Part shown: one piece after another, positions 1 through 7,810 of the stretch
Numbering within the stretch: the first letter of the stretch is position 1
Layout of the letters: each line of letters opens with the position of its first letter
Assembly: GCA_031551525.1 (NCBI GenBank)
Contig: JAVBNN010000030.1
Span: forward strand, 1-64,000
Reading direction: 5' to 3'
Length of the DNA stretch: 64,000 bases
Origin: JAVBNN01 sp031551525
Lineage (GTDB): Bacteria; Bacillota; Negativicutes; Acidaminococcales; JAISLQ01
Notes under the pieces: model-generated
What the model was told of the DNA's origin: nothing
Database searches by the model: none
The model's input: only the letters and a program-made list of their open reading frames with translations
Program-made: the position numbers and the translations under genes

Positions 1-103
1 CTAAGGGGTCCCACCTGTTCCCATGCCGAACACAGAAGTTAAGCCCTTAAACGCCGAAAGTACTTGGTTGGAAACGGCCCGGGAGGATAGGAAGTTGCCG
101 GTT
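1..103 (+). rRNA. rrf: 5S ribosomal RNA, 3' part (5' end outside window)
   Basis: The sequence carries the 5S core CCATGCCGAACACAGAAGTT near 21-40 and the 3' half with GGGAGGATAGG near 81-91, followed at once by a terminator. About the first 15 bases of the usual roughly 117-base molecule lie outside the window. It is the 5S component of the large ribosomal subunit and presumably the last gene of an rrn operon upstream. The exact 3' end is estimated. Confidence 0.93.
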
Positions 104-105
104 AG

Positions 106-134
106 AAAAAGCACTCCATTAGGAGTGCTTTTTT
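106..134 (+). terminator. rrn operon terminator
   Basis: A 12-bp perfect stem (106-117 with 122-133) with a 4-base loop and a run of T follows the 5S rRNA directly. It is a canonical intrinsic terminator. Confidence 0.9.
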
Positions 135-441
135 CTTATACACAGACTTATATCTCACTACTGTTTGGAAACGGCCCGCGTCGCTCCTGCGGGGGTACTT
201 ATGTTAAGTATCATAAAATATGCGAAAACGGGAAAAAGCGAACTAACGAGGGAGCCGATGAAAACCCATATGGAGCACAGGTTTATGTTTGTGTGTTTCG
301 GCCGAATGGCTATAATGGGGTTTTTCTTAGCTTTTTTGGAAAAAATATTATTCCCAAAAACCTGATTTAATTATATAATTAATTGAATAATTAAATTATT
401 GTCTAATTTAATTATAGTAAAAATATAAAACTAAGGAGGGC
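135..441. other. Intergenic region between 5S rRNA and TRAP operon
   Basis: No convincing gene is seen here. It contains TTATACACA at 136-144, which fits the DnaA-box consensus TTATNCACA, and a near-copy (159-178) of 5S rRNA bases 61-81. A short open frame from an ATG at 201 to 365 would encode a 54-residue hydrophobic peptide, but nothing supports it beyond a GGGGG stretch upstream. From about 362 to 420 the DNA becomes almost pure A+T and carries related inverted and direct repeats, annotated separately. Confidence 0.6.
365..416. promoter_or_regulatory. AT-rich repeat cluster upstream of TRAP operon (candidate operator)
   Basis: The 11-mer ATTTAATTATA occurs at 365-375 and again at 406-416, and its inverse lies between them. 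Bases 387-398 and 404-415 form a perfect 12-bp inverted repeat around a 5-base centre. Three copies of one motif ahead of an inducible-type transporter fit a regulator site. This is inference: the regulator is unknown and the A+T content makes chance repeats easier. Confidence 0.4.
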
Positions 442-447
442 ATGTGT

Positions 448-1449
448 GTGAAAATGAAAAAAACGTTTGCGATCATAGTTATTACGGTAATGCTTTTGTC
501 CATAGTGGCTTGTTCATCGGGAACCAAGGAGAAAAAAGCGGAAATCAAACGGTCGGATTATTTTATCACAGTGTTGACAGGTCCTTCCAGCGGTATTTAT
601 TTCCCTATAGGTGGAGCTTTCTCCACTTTTGTCGGTAGTTTGGGTTACAAGACTTCGGCTACTGCGACAGGCGCTACGGCGGAAAATATCAATGCTTTGT
701 TATCCGGGCAGGGTGAGATGGCTATAGCTATGGCCGATTCGGTCATCCAGGCAGTAGATGCTTTTGGCGCTTACCAGGGCAAGCCGCCAGCCAAAAATTT
801 GCGGGCCATGATGGGTTTGTGGCCGAATTATTGCCAGATAGTAACTACGGCAGATTCGGGGATAAAGAAGTTCAGTGATATGAAGGGCAAACGCGTCGGC
901 GTGGGAGCGCCCAATTCGGGCGTGGAACTTAACGCGCGCATGATGTTTGAGGCGCATGGCATGACTTACAAGGATTGCCGGGTTGATTATTTGAATTATA
1001 GTGAGGCGATAGATCAGATAAAGAACGGGCAGTGTGACGTAGCGTTTGTTACGTCCGGTCTTGGCAATGCTACTATAATGGAACTCGGCACGGTGAAAAA
1101 AGTGGCATTTGTACCGGTAGAGGGCGAGGCTTTGCAGAAACTTTTGAAAAAATATCCTTTCTATATAGAAGCCAAGATACCAGCGGCTACTTATAAGACG
1201 GATACAGATACCACTACTGCGGCGGTGATGAATATAATGTTGGTGGATATAAAGCTGCCGGATGATGTGGTGTACGATTTGTTGTACAACATTTATTCGG
1301 AAAAAGGGCTTGCCGTTCTTCAGGCTTCGCACGCCACAGCCAAGGCAAATATAAAGCTGGATACGGCTTTGCGTGGCATACAGGGAACTTCTGTGCCATT
1401 CCATAATGGTGCGGCGAAATTTTATAAAGAAAAAGGCATGCTGAAATAA
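448..1449 (+). CDS. TAXI family TRAP transporter solute-binding lipoprotein
   Basis: Extracytoplasmic substrate-binding subunit of a tripartite ATP-independent periplasmic transporter of the TAXI subfamily. The N-terminus has a hydrophobic signal with a lipobox (SIVAC), so it is probably lipid-anchored. The mature part begins with FITVLTGPSSGIYFPIGGAF, characteristic of TAXI proteins, and its length of about 330 residues is normal. The start is set at GTG 448, seven bases after AAGGAGGG; an in-frame ATG at 442 sits too close to that site and ATG 454 is also possible. The next two genes are the DUF1850 partner and the fused permease, so the three form one operon. The substrate cannot be read from sequence; TAXI systems often take C4-dicarboxylates or glutamate. 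Confidence 0.88.
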   Translation: MKMKKTFAIIVITVMLLSIVACSSGTKEKKAEIKRSDYFITVLTGPSSGIYFPIGGAFSTFVGSLGYKTSATATGATAENINALLSGQGEMAIAMADSVIQAVDAFGAYQGKPPAKNLRAMMGLWPNYCQIVTTADSGIKKFSDMKGKRVGVGAPNSGVELNARMMFEAHGMTYKDCRVDYLNYSEAIDQIKNGQCDVAFVTSGLGNATIMELGTVKKVAFVPVEGEALQKLLKKYPFYIEAKIPAATYKTDTDTTTAAVMNIMLVDIKLPDDVVYDLLYNIYSEKGLAVLQASHATAKANIKLDTALRGIQGTSVPFHNGAAKFYKEKGMLK

Positions 1450-1453
1450 GGTT

Positions 1454-1969
1454 ATGATAAAACAAGGCGGTTTTTGGCAAGGGAGGCGCATCGGCGCTTT
1501 CCTTGCCATACTGATGCTTTGCGGCGCTCTGTTTTTTGCCTGGAGGACATATGAAGAACAGACGGTGCTACGCATTTACGACTGGCGGACAGGCCGGGTG
1601 TATAGGGAAATCGTGGCGCGGTCGGGTGATAAGTTGTTTTTTGGTTGGGAGCATTCGTTAGAGAAAATTCCCTGGAATGAATATTATCATGTGGACGGCA
1701 ATTTGGAGCTTGTTTTGGACGCGATAACTTTTCCTGCTTTTGGCGCGGGTATTCCAGAGAATAAGGGGAGGGTCTGTTATGTGAAAGACGGACTCATACA
1801 TATGGAGGAGATAGACCAGCGGTTTAGCGAGCTGGTGTGGCTCAATTCCCATACGGCAACGAGGGATATAGTGCTGAACGGCGCATTGGTGGCAAGGGGC
1901 AGCGATCTGCCGCAGCATACCCGGTTACGGTTAGTTGTTGAGAGGGGGAATATGCGTGGAACAAGATAG
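1454..1969 (+). CDS. DUF1850 domain-containing protein
   Basis: A 171-residue protein with one N-terminal membrane segment (about residues 13-29) and an extracytoplasmic domain containing FGWEHSLEKIPWNEYY, the DUF1850 signature region in which a conserved H-S pair precedes a P-W-x-E-x-Y block. DUF1850 genes are typically found between the binding protein and the permease of TAXI-TRAP systems, exactly as here. The role is unknown, and participation in the transporter is inferred from context. It starts four bases after the upstream stop, and its 3' end overlaps the permease start by 14 bases, which suggests translational coupling. Confidence 0.8.
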   Translation: MIKQGGFWQGRRIGAFLAILMLCGALFFAWRTYEEQTVLRIYDWRTGRVYREIVARSGDKLFFGWEHSLEKIPWNEYYHVDGNLELVLDAITFPAFGAGIPENKGRVCYVKDGLIHMEEIDQRFSELVWLNSHTATRDIVLNGALVARGSDLPQHTRLRLVVERGNMRGTR

Positions 1970-3983
1970 ATCATGCGCCGGAACAAACAACGGGCAAGCT
2001 GACAAAGTAGAGTTCGGTGATGTTCTTTTATCCGCGCCGGTCGACGGCGCACCCCTTAGCAAAGAGCAGCAAGAATTGTTGGAAAAGTACGATAAGGAAG
2101 CGGCGACGCGCACATTTGTGCAACCTCTGATGAAGCGGTTTTTTTATGTTTTGTGTATAGTGGTGTCGCTTTATCATTTTGTCACTTCTTTGGTGGGTAC
2201 GCCGGTTATTTTGGAGCATCGTTCGCTGCATGTGGCGATGATGCTTACACTGGGGTTCATAATGTATCCGTTGGCTGCTAAAAGCAGCCGCAGCAATGTT
2301 CCATGGTATGACTGGATTTTGATAGTTTTGTCGGTGTCGGTGGCCGCCTATGTATGGATAGATTATCTGGGGATTGTGGAGCGGGCGGGCATGCCCAATA
2401 TGGCGGACACTGTGGTTGCGACTATTTTGGTAGTGTTGGTCTTGGAGTCGGCCAGACGTTTGACGGGCTGGGCTCTGCCGGGTTTGAGCCTGGTGTTTAT
2501 CGCCTATGGGTTATTTGGGCGTAATCTGCCGGGAATGTTTGCCCATCGCGGTTATACCTGGGAACAGCTGGTAAACCATTTTTTTGCCAACACCGAGGGC
2601 ATTTACGGTTCGTCGGTCAGTGTGGCGGCCAGTTATATATTTTTGTTCATCTTATTTGGCGTGGTTATGAGTAAATCTGGCATGGGCGCATTTTTTAACG
2701 ATATTTCTATGGCTTTGGCCGGGCACAGCAAAGGAGGTCCGGCGAAAGTTTCGGTTATTGCCTCTGGTCTTTTGGGTTCAATAAACGGTTCTGCGGTGGC
2801 CAATGTGGTGACTACTGGCGCTTTTACTATTCCCTTGATGAAAAAGACCGGCTACTCCAAAGAGTTTGCCGGTGCGGTAGAGGCCGCCGCCTCGGTGGGC
2901 GGGCAGCTGCTACCGCCGATAATGGGCGCGGCGGCTTTCATAATGGCGGAAAACCTAGCTGTGCAATATTCGGTGATAGTAGTGCATGCAGCGATCCCGG
3001 CTCTTTTGTATTACCTCGGTATCATGATACAGGTGCACCTTAGGGCGTCAAAAAACGGTTTGGTGGGCCTGCCGAGGGAACAGTTGCCCAAAGTGGCGAT
3101 TGTTCTCAGGGAAAAGGGGCATCTCTTGGCGCCGATAGCTTTTCTTCTTTACATGTTGTTTTTTTCCGGCACGACGGTGTTGTATTCGGCGGTACTGTCC
3201 ATCATGGTGACTGTTTTGGTGGCGGCTTTGCGTAAAACTACACGCATAAATTTCAAAGCGGTGTGCGACGCGTTTGCTGAAGGGGCGAAAGCTACAGTAT
3301 CTGTAGCGGTCGCTTGCGCCTGTGTGGGCATCATCATTGGTGTTTCGTCAAAGACCGGCTTTGGCCTTACCATGGCTAACACAATAATCATGATGGGCAG
3401 CGAAAATCTGCTCTTCACCTTGGTGTTTACCATGATAACCTGTATGATACTCGGTATGGGTCTGCCGTCTATACCGGCCTATATTATCACTGCGGCTATT
3501 GCCGCACCGGCGCTGGCGAAACTTGGGATACCGCCGATAGCCGCGCACATGTTTGCTTTTTATTTTGCTATGTTTGCTAATCTTACGCCGCCGGTAGCGT
3601 TGGCTTCTTTTGCCGCGGCCGGTATTTCCGGAGGTGACCCGATGCGGACCGGCTTTTCTTCGGTGAAACTGGCTATAGCGGGTTTTATCGTACCTTATAT
3701 GTTCATTTATTCACCGCAGCTTCTTTTGATCAATACATCCTTTCTCGAGGGCTTGCGCGTTAGCATCGGCGCATGTATAGGCGTTTTGATGATCGGCGTG
3801 GCGGTGGAGGGGTATCTTTTTACCAGGGTGAATATACTGCTGCGAGTAGTCGCGGTAGTCGGCGCGCTGGCGCTGATCGACAGCAAGATCGTGTCGGACG
3901 TGATAGGTCTGGCGGTGCTGGCTGTTTTGTTGGGAACGCAGTATTTTAGCGTTAAAAAAGAGAAGGTTGCGGCCAGACAGTGA
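1956..3983 (+). CDS. TRAP transporter permease, fused small and large membrane subunits (DctQM type)
   Basis: Integral membrane component that couples sodium or proton flow to uptake of the ligand delivered by the TAXI binding protein. After a hydrophilic N-terminus of about 55 residues come roughly four helices of the DctQ-like part and then the long DctM-like part with conserved loops such as GSINGSAVANVVTTGAFTIP and GMGLPSIPAYI. About 675 residues is normal for the TAXI-associated fused permeases. The start is set at GTG 1956, six bases after GAGGGGGA; an upstream TTG at 1935 lies before that site and is unlikely. The last gene of the operon; a terminator-like hairpin follows at 4039. Confidence 0.88.
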   Translation: MEQDRSCAGTNNGQADKVEFGDVLLSAPVDGAPLSKEQQELLEKYDKEAATRTFVQPLMKRFFYVLCIVVSLYHFVTSLVGTPVILEHRSLHVAMMLTLGFIMYPLAAKSSRSNVPWYDWILIVLSVSVAAYVWIDYLGIVERAGMPNMADTVVATILVVLVLESARRLTGWALPGLSLVFIAYGLFGRNLPGMFAHRGYTWEQLVNHFFANTEGIYGSSVSVAASYIFLFILFGVVMSKSGMGAFFNDISMALAGHSKGGPAKVSVIASGLLGSINGSAVANVVTTGAFTIPLMKKTGYSKEFAGAVEAAASVGGQLLPPIMGAAAFIMAENLAVQYSVIVVHAAIPALLYYLGIMIQVHLRASKNGLVGLPREQLPKVAIVLREKGHLLAPIAFLLYMLFFSGTTVLYSAVLSIMVTVLVAALRKTTRINFKAVCDAFAEGAKATVSVAVACACVGIIIGVSSKTGFGLTMANTIIMMGSENLLFTLVFTMITCMILGMGLPSIPAYIITAAIAAPALAKLGIPPIAAHMFAFYFAMFANLTPPVALASFAAAGISGGDPMRTGFSSVKLAIAGFIVPYMFIYSPQLLLINTSFLEGLRVSIGACIGVLMIGVAVEGYLFTRVNILLRVVAVVGALALIDSKIVSDVIGLAVLAVLLGTQYFSVKKEKVAARQ

Positions 3984-4038
3984 CAGAAAAGGGTAGCCTC
4001 CCGATCGTAACTAACTGAATCTAAAGGACAATTTAGTG

Positions 4039-4080
4039 AAACCTCCGGTTGTAGTTTTTCCTGCAGCCGGGGGGTTTTGT
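4039..4080 (+). terminator. Terminator of TRAP operon
   Basis: The arm 4039-4051 (AAACCTCCGGTTG) pairs with 4064-4077 (CAGCCGGGGGGTTT) with one bulged G and a T-rich 3' side. It lies about 55 bases after the permease stop. Confidence 0.7.
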
Positions 4081-4294
4081 ATATGCCAAAAGCATTTTGC
4101 CATGTTCTTAAAAGCACTAATAGCGAAAGAAAACAAAACTAAAAGTTTTTATGTAAAGAACGGTTTTGCTGACCTGTTGAATTCAGAAAACTGCTTTTGT
4201 GCGAATATCTGCTGGTTAAGAAAATCTTTCAGAAAGACGATATATTTATATAGCCTTTATTGGGGATTATTTGAAAAACAAGGAAGTGATTCAA

Positions 4295-4990
4295 ATGCCA
4301 ACAATCAATAATATAGCGGCTGCCTTGTATAAATCTTACGGATGGGAAAGCAAAACAAAGGCTGAAGGTGTGCCGACAGACGAAGAGAGTGTTTCGGAAA
4401 ATGCCGACAGAGAGTATTCAGCGGCTTACAAAACGGAGCTGTCTTTCGACGGCAAAGAACGGCAGGAAGCAAAGGCGGCAGAACGGGAAACGGCACAAGA
4501 ACTGGATCACGGGAAAAACCCGTTAGAAGGATTGGGTGATCCAAGTGCGGCGGATAAGACACAAGAAGATCTGATTAAAATGAAGAAAAGTTATATAGAG
4601 ATGCTCATGAAGTCTGTCCGCATAATGTCGCCGCGCGATTATACAGGTAAGAGCTGGGGCGCGTTGCTTGATTGTATGGAAAAGGCTATGGCGATACTTG
4701 GCAAGAGTGATGCGACGGCTGATGAGTTGAACGAGGCGGAGCAGCTGATGCATCGTGGTTTAGCTGGGCTCAGGCGTGTGGAAGTACGCAAAAAAGAAGA
4801 GTCAAACTCCTACAAAGAGATACCAATGGACCGGATTGCTGCAGAAGAGAGCGAAGGCGCGGTAACGGGGAACAATATAACAGATGCCGCGGCTCTGGCC
4901 GGCGCATTGGCCACACCATCGAGTAATCCGGTTGCTGCTTTTTCCAATGCCCAAGGTGCTGTGGTTACAAGTATAAACATGAAAATATAA
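4295..4990 (+). CDS. Hypothetical protein, helical, hydrophilic
   Basis: I do not recognise this 231-residue protein. It begins MPTINNIAAALYKSYGW, is rich in E, K and A, and has a predicted helical centre (about residues 90-170) in the style of a small helical bundle, followed by a low-complexity A/N-rich tail. There is no signal peptide or membrane segment. The start at ATG 4295 follows AAGGAAGTGA with six bases of spacing, which favours it over TTG 4271. It is a single-gene unit, with a terminator-like hairpin upstream and a strong bidirectional terminator just after its stop. Confidence 0.6.
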   Translation: MPTINNIAAALYKSYGWESKTKAEGVPTDEESVSENADREYSAAYKTELSFDGKERQEAKAAERETAQELDHGKNPLEGLGDPSAADKTQEDLIKMKKSYIEMLMKSVRIMSPRDYTGKSWGALLDCMEKAMAILGKSDATADELNEAEQLMHRGLAGLRRVEVRKKEESNSYKEIPMDRIAAEESEGAVTGNNITDAAALAGALATPSSNPVAAFSNAQGAVVTSINMKI

Positions 4991-5005
4991 GAAAAGCTGT
5001 AGAGC

Positions 5006-5041
5006 AAAAAAGCTCGTTGGCTATAAGCCAACGAGCTTTTT
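5006..5041. terminator. Bidirectional terminator between convergent genes
   Basis: A perfect 12-bp stem (AGCTCGTTGGCT, 5011-5022, with 5026-5037), a 3-base loop, an A tract before it and a T tract after it. It can end both the plus-strand hypothetical gene and the minus-strand rubrerythrin gene. Confidence 0.9.
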
Positions 5042-5050
5042 AAGTTCTAT

Positions 5051-5545
5051 TTAGTTGAATTCTTTAAATACAGAAGCTTTAGCAGAGCAGATCGGGCAAG
5101 CGTCAGGAGCGCTGCCTTCGTGGATATAGCCGCAGACCGGGCAAAGATAAAGCGCCGGGCCATTTTCTTTGCCAAGTGAGTCAGCGGCTTTTTGGTAGAG
5201 TCCGGCGTGGACTTTTTCCGCCGCTGCTGCGTACTCAAATAACCGTTGGGCAACAGGCTGGTTCTCTTCTTTGGCAAATTCGATGAACTCCGGATACATG
5301 TTTTTATATTCGTGTGTTTCACCGGCAACCGCATCCAGAAGATTGTCGGCAGTGCTTTTTACTTTACCCATAGCTTTAAATTCAGCAAGAGCATGGAGCG
5401 TTTCTGCTTCGGCTGCCGCCCGAAACAATTTGGCTGCCTGCTTGTAACCTTCCGCTTCGGCTTGGGCCGCATAAGCGGTATATTTTCTGTTGGCTTGTGA
5501 TTCGCCGGCAAATGCATCGGCTAGTGCTTGCATAGTTTTTGTCAT
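5051..5545 (-). CDS. rbr: Rubrerythrin
   Basis: Cytoplasmic non-haem iron peroxidase that reduces hydrogen peroxide in anaerobes. The 164-residue protein has an N-terminal ferritin-like four-helix domain whose di-iron ligands sit in GESQANRKY, ETLHA, EY and EKVH motifs, and a C-terminal rubredoxin domain with CPVCGY and CPIC about 15 residues apart. It is slightly shorter than the classic Desulfovibrio protein. The start is ATG 5545, preceded by AAGGGGTGA; GTG 5554 lies inside that ribosome-binding site. A PerR-like box lies about 25-39 bases upstream of the start, so peroxide-responsive derepression is likely. The gene stands alone. Confidence 0.95.
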   Translation of the reverse strand: MTKTMQALADAFAGESQANRKYTAYAAQAEAEGYKQAAKLFRAAAEAETLHALAEFKAMGKVKSTADNLLDAVAGETHEYKNMYPEFIEFAKEENQPVAQRLFEYAAAAEKVHAGLYQKAADSLGKENGPALYLCPVCGYIHEGSAPDACPICSAKASVFKEFN

Positions 5546-5569
5546 ATAAGTCACCCCTTTTATTTTAAT

Positions 5570-5584
5570 TAATAATAATTATCA
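5570..5584 (-). promoter_or_regulatory. PerR-like box upstream of rubrerythrin
   Basis: Read on the minus strand the site is TGATAATTATTATTA, matching 12 of the 14 defined positions of the PerR box TTATAATNATTATAA. It sits in the promoter region of rubrerythrin, a known member of PerR regulons in anaerobic Firmicutes. Functional assignment is inference. Confidence 0.6.
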
Positions 5585-5701
5585 GTTAAAAGCAAGTTTT
5601 TGTCAAGTGGCTTAAAAAATCTGTGCTGTCAATAAGAAATTAGCCCAAATAGTTTCTGTTGATGGTAAAATAACAATAGAAACGTATTAGGAGGAATAAA
5701 A

Positions 5702-7003
5702 GTGGCTCTCAATGAAAGCAAAGCGCGGGATATTATGAAAAAGGCTATGGGATGCGAGGTACTCGCACAATCGGTAGCTGCAGTACCGCATGGTTTTATA
5801 GGACTTGTTGCCGGGCGCCGGGAGTTGGTTTGTGTGACGGATGGGGCGTGTGGTTTTGCCGATCGGTTGGAATGTATGCGTGATGAATACAAATATGGCG
5901 TACGGGTGCGTATAGCGGCGATGAATGAGAAAAACTCTCAGGCTATCCGGTTGTTTGTAAAATGGACGGCGCCGCATGCCATAGGACGTTCTGTTTCGAG
6001 TATAGGCGTGAATGACGATTTTGGCTATGCTTTGCCGGTTTGGGCAAATATTTTTGCCGGGACAGGGATAAAACCGACATTGGTGACTTCTGGCCCGATA
6101 GATGCGCGACTGGTAGAAACCATGGGAGAATATGCCTGGCAGGCACTGGCCACAGGGCTTCATGACGGTTATGGCGCGGAATATTGCGCGGTGCAGGAAG
6201 AAAAAGATGTAATGAACGCTCTTTTAGCCGGCTACAACAGCATTGTGCTGGATGCTGGCAATAAGGTAACCCTGGCCGCTTATGAGCTGGATGCAGTTGC
6301 GGTTGAGGAAAAATTTGCCGCTCTGCCGGAAGATTTTCGTGTGGCAATAAATCATTCATATGAAAACAAATCTTTTGAGGTGGGGGGCAGAGAATTATCT
6401 TATACCAAAGAAGATATATCACGGATAGTGCTGGTATACGGCGAAGCCATTGTCTGGTTGCAATATATTTATAATGCTTACTTTAAAAACGCTCCGTGGC
6501 CGGTGGATTTTATCGTACGTTTAGACGCGGGTATGACTGTTAAGGCACATTATCTGTTGGCCAATGAACTACAGCGAGCCAAGGTTATACTGTCCGCACT
6601 GGAGCTTCCTGCCAGTAAACTGGCACAACATTGTGCGGTAGCTAAAAAACTCGGGCATAAAATACGCGTTGAGGTAAAGTTTGGAGAAGACTGTGCAGCT
6701 CTTGGCGTCGTGGAAAAAGACGCCTGTTTGTTGGATATCCGCCCAACTGGCGCCGGTTTGTCAGACGCTCTGGTTGTATTGGTACAAAATGGCGACCCTT
6801 TGATTAGGGAACTCTTCCCCCAAACTGGCGCAGAAGACCTGGAGAGGGCTTTGACGGGCACGGATGCGAAAAATATTGCCGGAGCTGTACAAGACAGAAA
6901 ACAGGATATAGCTGTGGCCTTGACAAAATATGACGAAGACTATAAAAAGCTTCTCGGGGCGCGTGCGCAAGCGCAAAAAAGCTGTTTGAACAAAAACGGA
7001 TAA
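5702..7003 (+). CDS. Divergent tagaturonate/fructuronate epimerase-like (UxaE-like) protein
   Basis: A 433-residue soluble protein. The order of elements (VSSIGVNDDFGYALP near residue 100, GLHDGYGAEYCAV near 155, AGYNSIVLDAGNKV near 180, then a block ending HYLLANELQ near 285) recalls the UxaE epimerase family, which isomerises hexuronates. However, the positions where I would expect metal-binding or catalytic Asp/His residues appear replaced (for example GAEYCAVQ and DAGNKV), so it may be inactive or have another role. The family call is from memory of the fold pattern and is tentative. The start is GTG 5702, seven bases after AGGAGG. No uronate catabolism gene is near, and a parS site follows its stop by one base. 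Confidence 0.45.
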   Translation: MALNESKARDIMKKAMGCEVLAQSVAAVPHGFIGLVAGRRELVCVTDGACGFADRLECMRDEYKYGVRVRIAAMNEKNSQAIRLFVKWTAPHAIGRSVSSIGVNDDFGYALPVWANIFAGTGIKPTLVTSGPIDARLVETMGEYAWQALATGLHDGYGAEYCAVQEEKDVMNALLAGYNSIVLDAGNKVTLAAYELDAVAVEEKFAALPEDFRVAINHSYENKSFEVGGRELSYTKEDISRIVLVYGEAIVWLQYIYNAYFKNAPWPVDFIVRLDAGMTVKAHYLLANELQRAKVILSALELPASKLAQHCAVAKKLGHKIRVEVKFGEDCAALGVVEKDACLLDIRPTGAGLSDALVVLVQNGDPLIRELFPQTGAEDLERALTGTDAKNIAGAVQDRKQDIAVALTKYDEDYKKLLGARAQAQKSCLNKNG

Positions 7004-7004
7004 A

Positions 7005-7020
7005 TGTTTCACGTGAAACA
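7005..7020. other. parS: parS centromere-like site (ParB binding site)
   Basis: TGTTTCACGTGAAACA is a perfect 16-bp palindrome and matches the bacterial chromosomal parS consensus TGTTNCACGTGAAACA at every position. ParB loads at such sites to segregate the origin region and recruit SMC. It lies directly after the stop codon at 7001-7003. Its presence, with an rRNA operon at the window edge, suggests an origin-proximal location. Confidence 0.93.
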
Positions 7021-7064
7021 AGAAAAGCCTTGTGTTTCGACATATTTATAAAAGCTTGTTTGTA

Positions 7065-7073
7065 TGATATAAT
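7065..7073 (+). promoter_or_regulatory. Extended -10 promoter for the HTH gene
   Basis: TGATATAAT combines a perfect TATAAT hexamer (7068-7073) with an upstream TG element, about 40 bases before the gene. No good -35 is seen at the standard distance, as is usual for extended -10 promoters. Confidence 0.55.
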
Positions 7074-7111
7074 AATTTATATATTTTGAAGAAATTTTAT
7101 TTTAGGAGTTG

Positions 7112-7750
7112 ATGGTTTTGTCGATTGGTTCACTGGTAGGCTTATTAGGTGGAGTTGCGGTGGCGGCTACTACTACCGCTGCAGCGGTAAAAATTGCTTG
7201 GGATGCCCATGAACTCAGTAAAAAAGATATCCTGAGCGTATCCGATATAGCGAAAGATACTATGTTGCCTGAAGCGAATGTACACAATTGGATAGAATCC
7301 GGTGCCCTGAAAGCGTCTTTGGTTCAGGATGATGCCGGGAGTCATTATGAAATAGCCCATGACGACTGGATTGCATTTATTAAAAAATACCAGAGTGGTG
7401 AATTTGCCGGCAAAGATTTCCACAACCTGCATGATGACGACGCCGTATTGTTGATGGGCGAAGGCGGATACAAATATAATGGCAATGAAGAATTGCGTCT
7501 TTTTTTCAGCTTGCCGGAAAAAGACAGAAAGAGACTGGCTTTTTTGGATGGACTTAGCCAAAATACAGCCAAAATAAATCTGACTAATGATCGGATCAAC
7601 CTGTTGGAGACTAATCGGGGATTATTGCTGCCGGAGGGCCAAACTGTGTTGGATCAAAATATAGTCAATTTGAAAATACGAGTAAAAACGCTGGAAGAGC
7701 AAAGCGCCAAAATAAAAGACCGCTTGAAACAACTGGAGAGCGGACAGTAA
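7112..7750 (+). CDS. Membrane-anchored excisionase/MerR-type HTH protein with coiled coil
   Basis: About 212 residues in three parts. Residues 5-25 form a Gly/Ala-rich hydrophobic segment. Residues 40-90 (LSVSDIAKDTMLP through HDDWIAFIKKY) look like the winged helix-turn-helix used by excisionase/MerR-type proteins to read DNA. The C-terminal third is a predicted coiled coil (LKIRVKTLEEQSAKIKDRL). The layout implies DNA tethered to the membrane or an oligomeric scaffold. The start is uncertain: ATG 7112 is three bases after AGGAG, while TTG 7118 has better spacing. It is the first gene after parS and is followed by a DUF697-like membrane protein. No specific family is recognised. Confidence 0.6.
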   Translation: MVLSIGSLVGLLGGVAVAATTTAAAVKIAWDAHELSKKDILSVSDIAKDTMLPEANVHNWIESGALKASLVQDDAGSHYEIAHDDWIAFIKKYQSGEFAGKDFHNLHDDDAVLLMGEGGYKYNGNEELRLFFSLPEKDRKRLAFLDGLSQNTAKINLTNDRINLLETNRGLLLPEGQTVLDQNIVNLKIRVKTLEEQSAKIKDRLKQLESGQ

Positions 7751-7810
7751 TGTTGTTTTTCAAACTGTAGTTTGCGCAATGCGTACGGCGTATTTCAAGG
7801 AGGTATAATA

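Noticed and set aside
201..365. Possible 54-residue hydrophobic peptide after the 5S rRNA
   Set aside because: Only a weak GGGGG stretch precedes the ATG, the composition looks non-coding and no family is recognised; not called as a gene.
700..1575. Long antisense open frame across the TAXI binding protein gene
   Set aside because: Shadow of a real gene; rich in R, H and C with no ribosome-binding site.
4036..4311. Open frame starting in the TRAP terminator and running into the next gene
   Set aside because: It begins inside a terminator hairpin, has no ribosome-binding site and overlaps the better supported gene at 4295.
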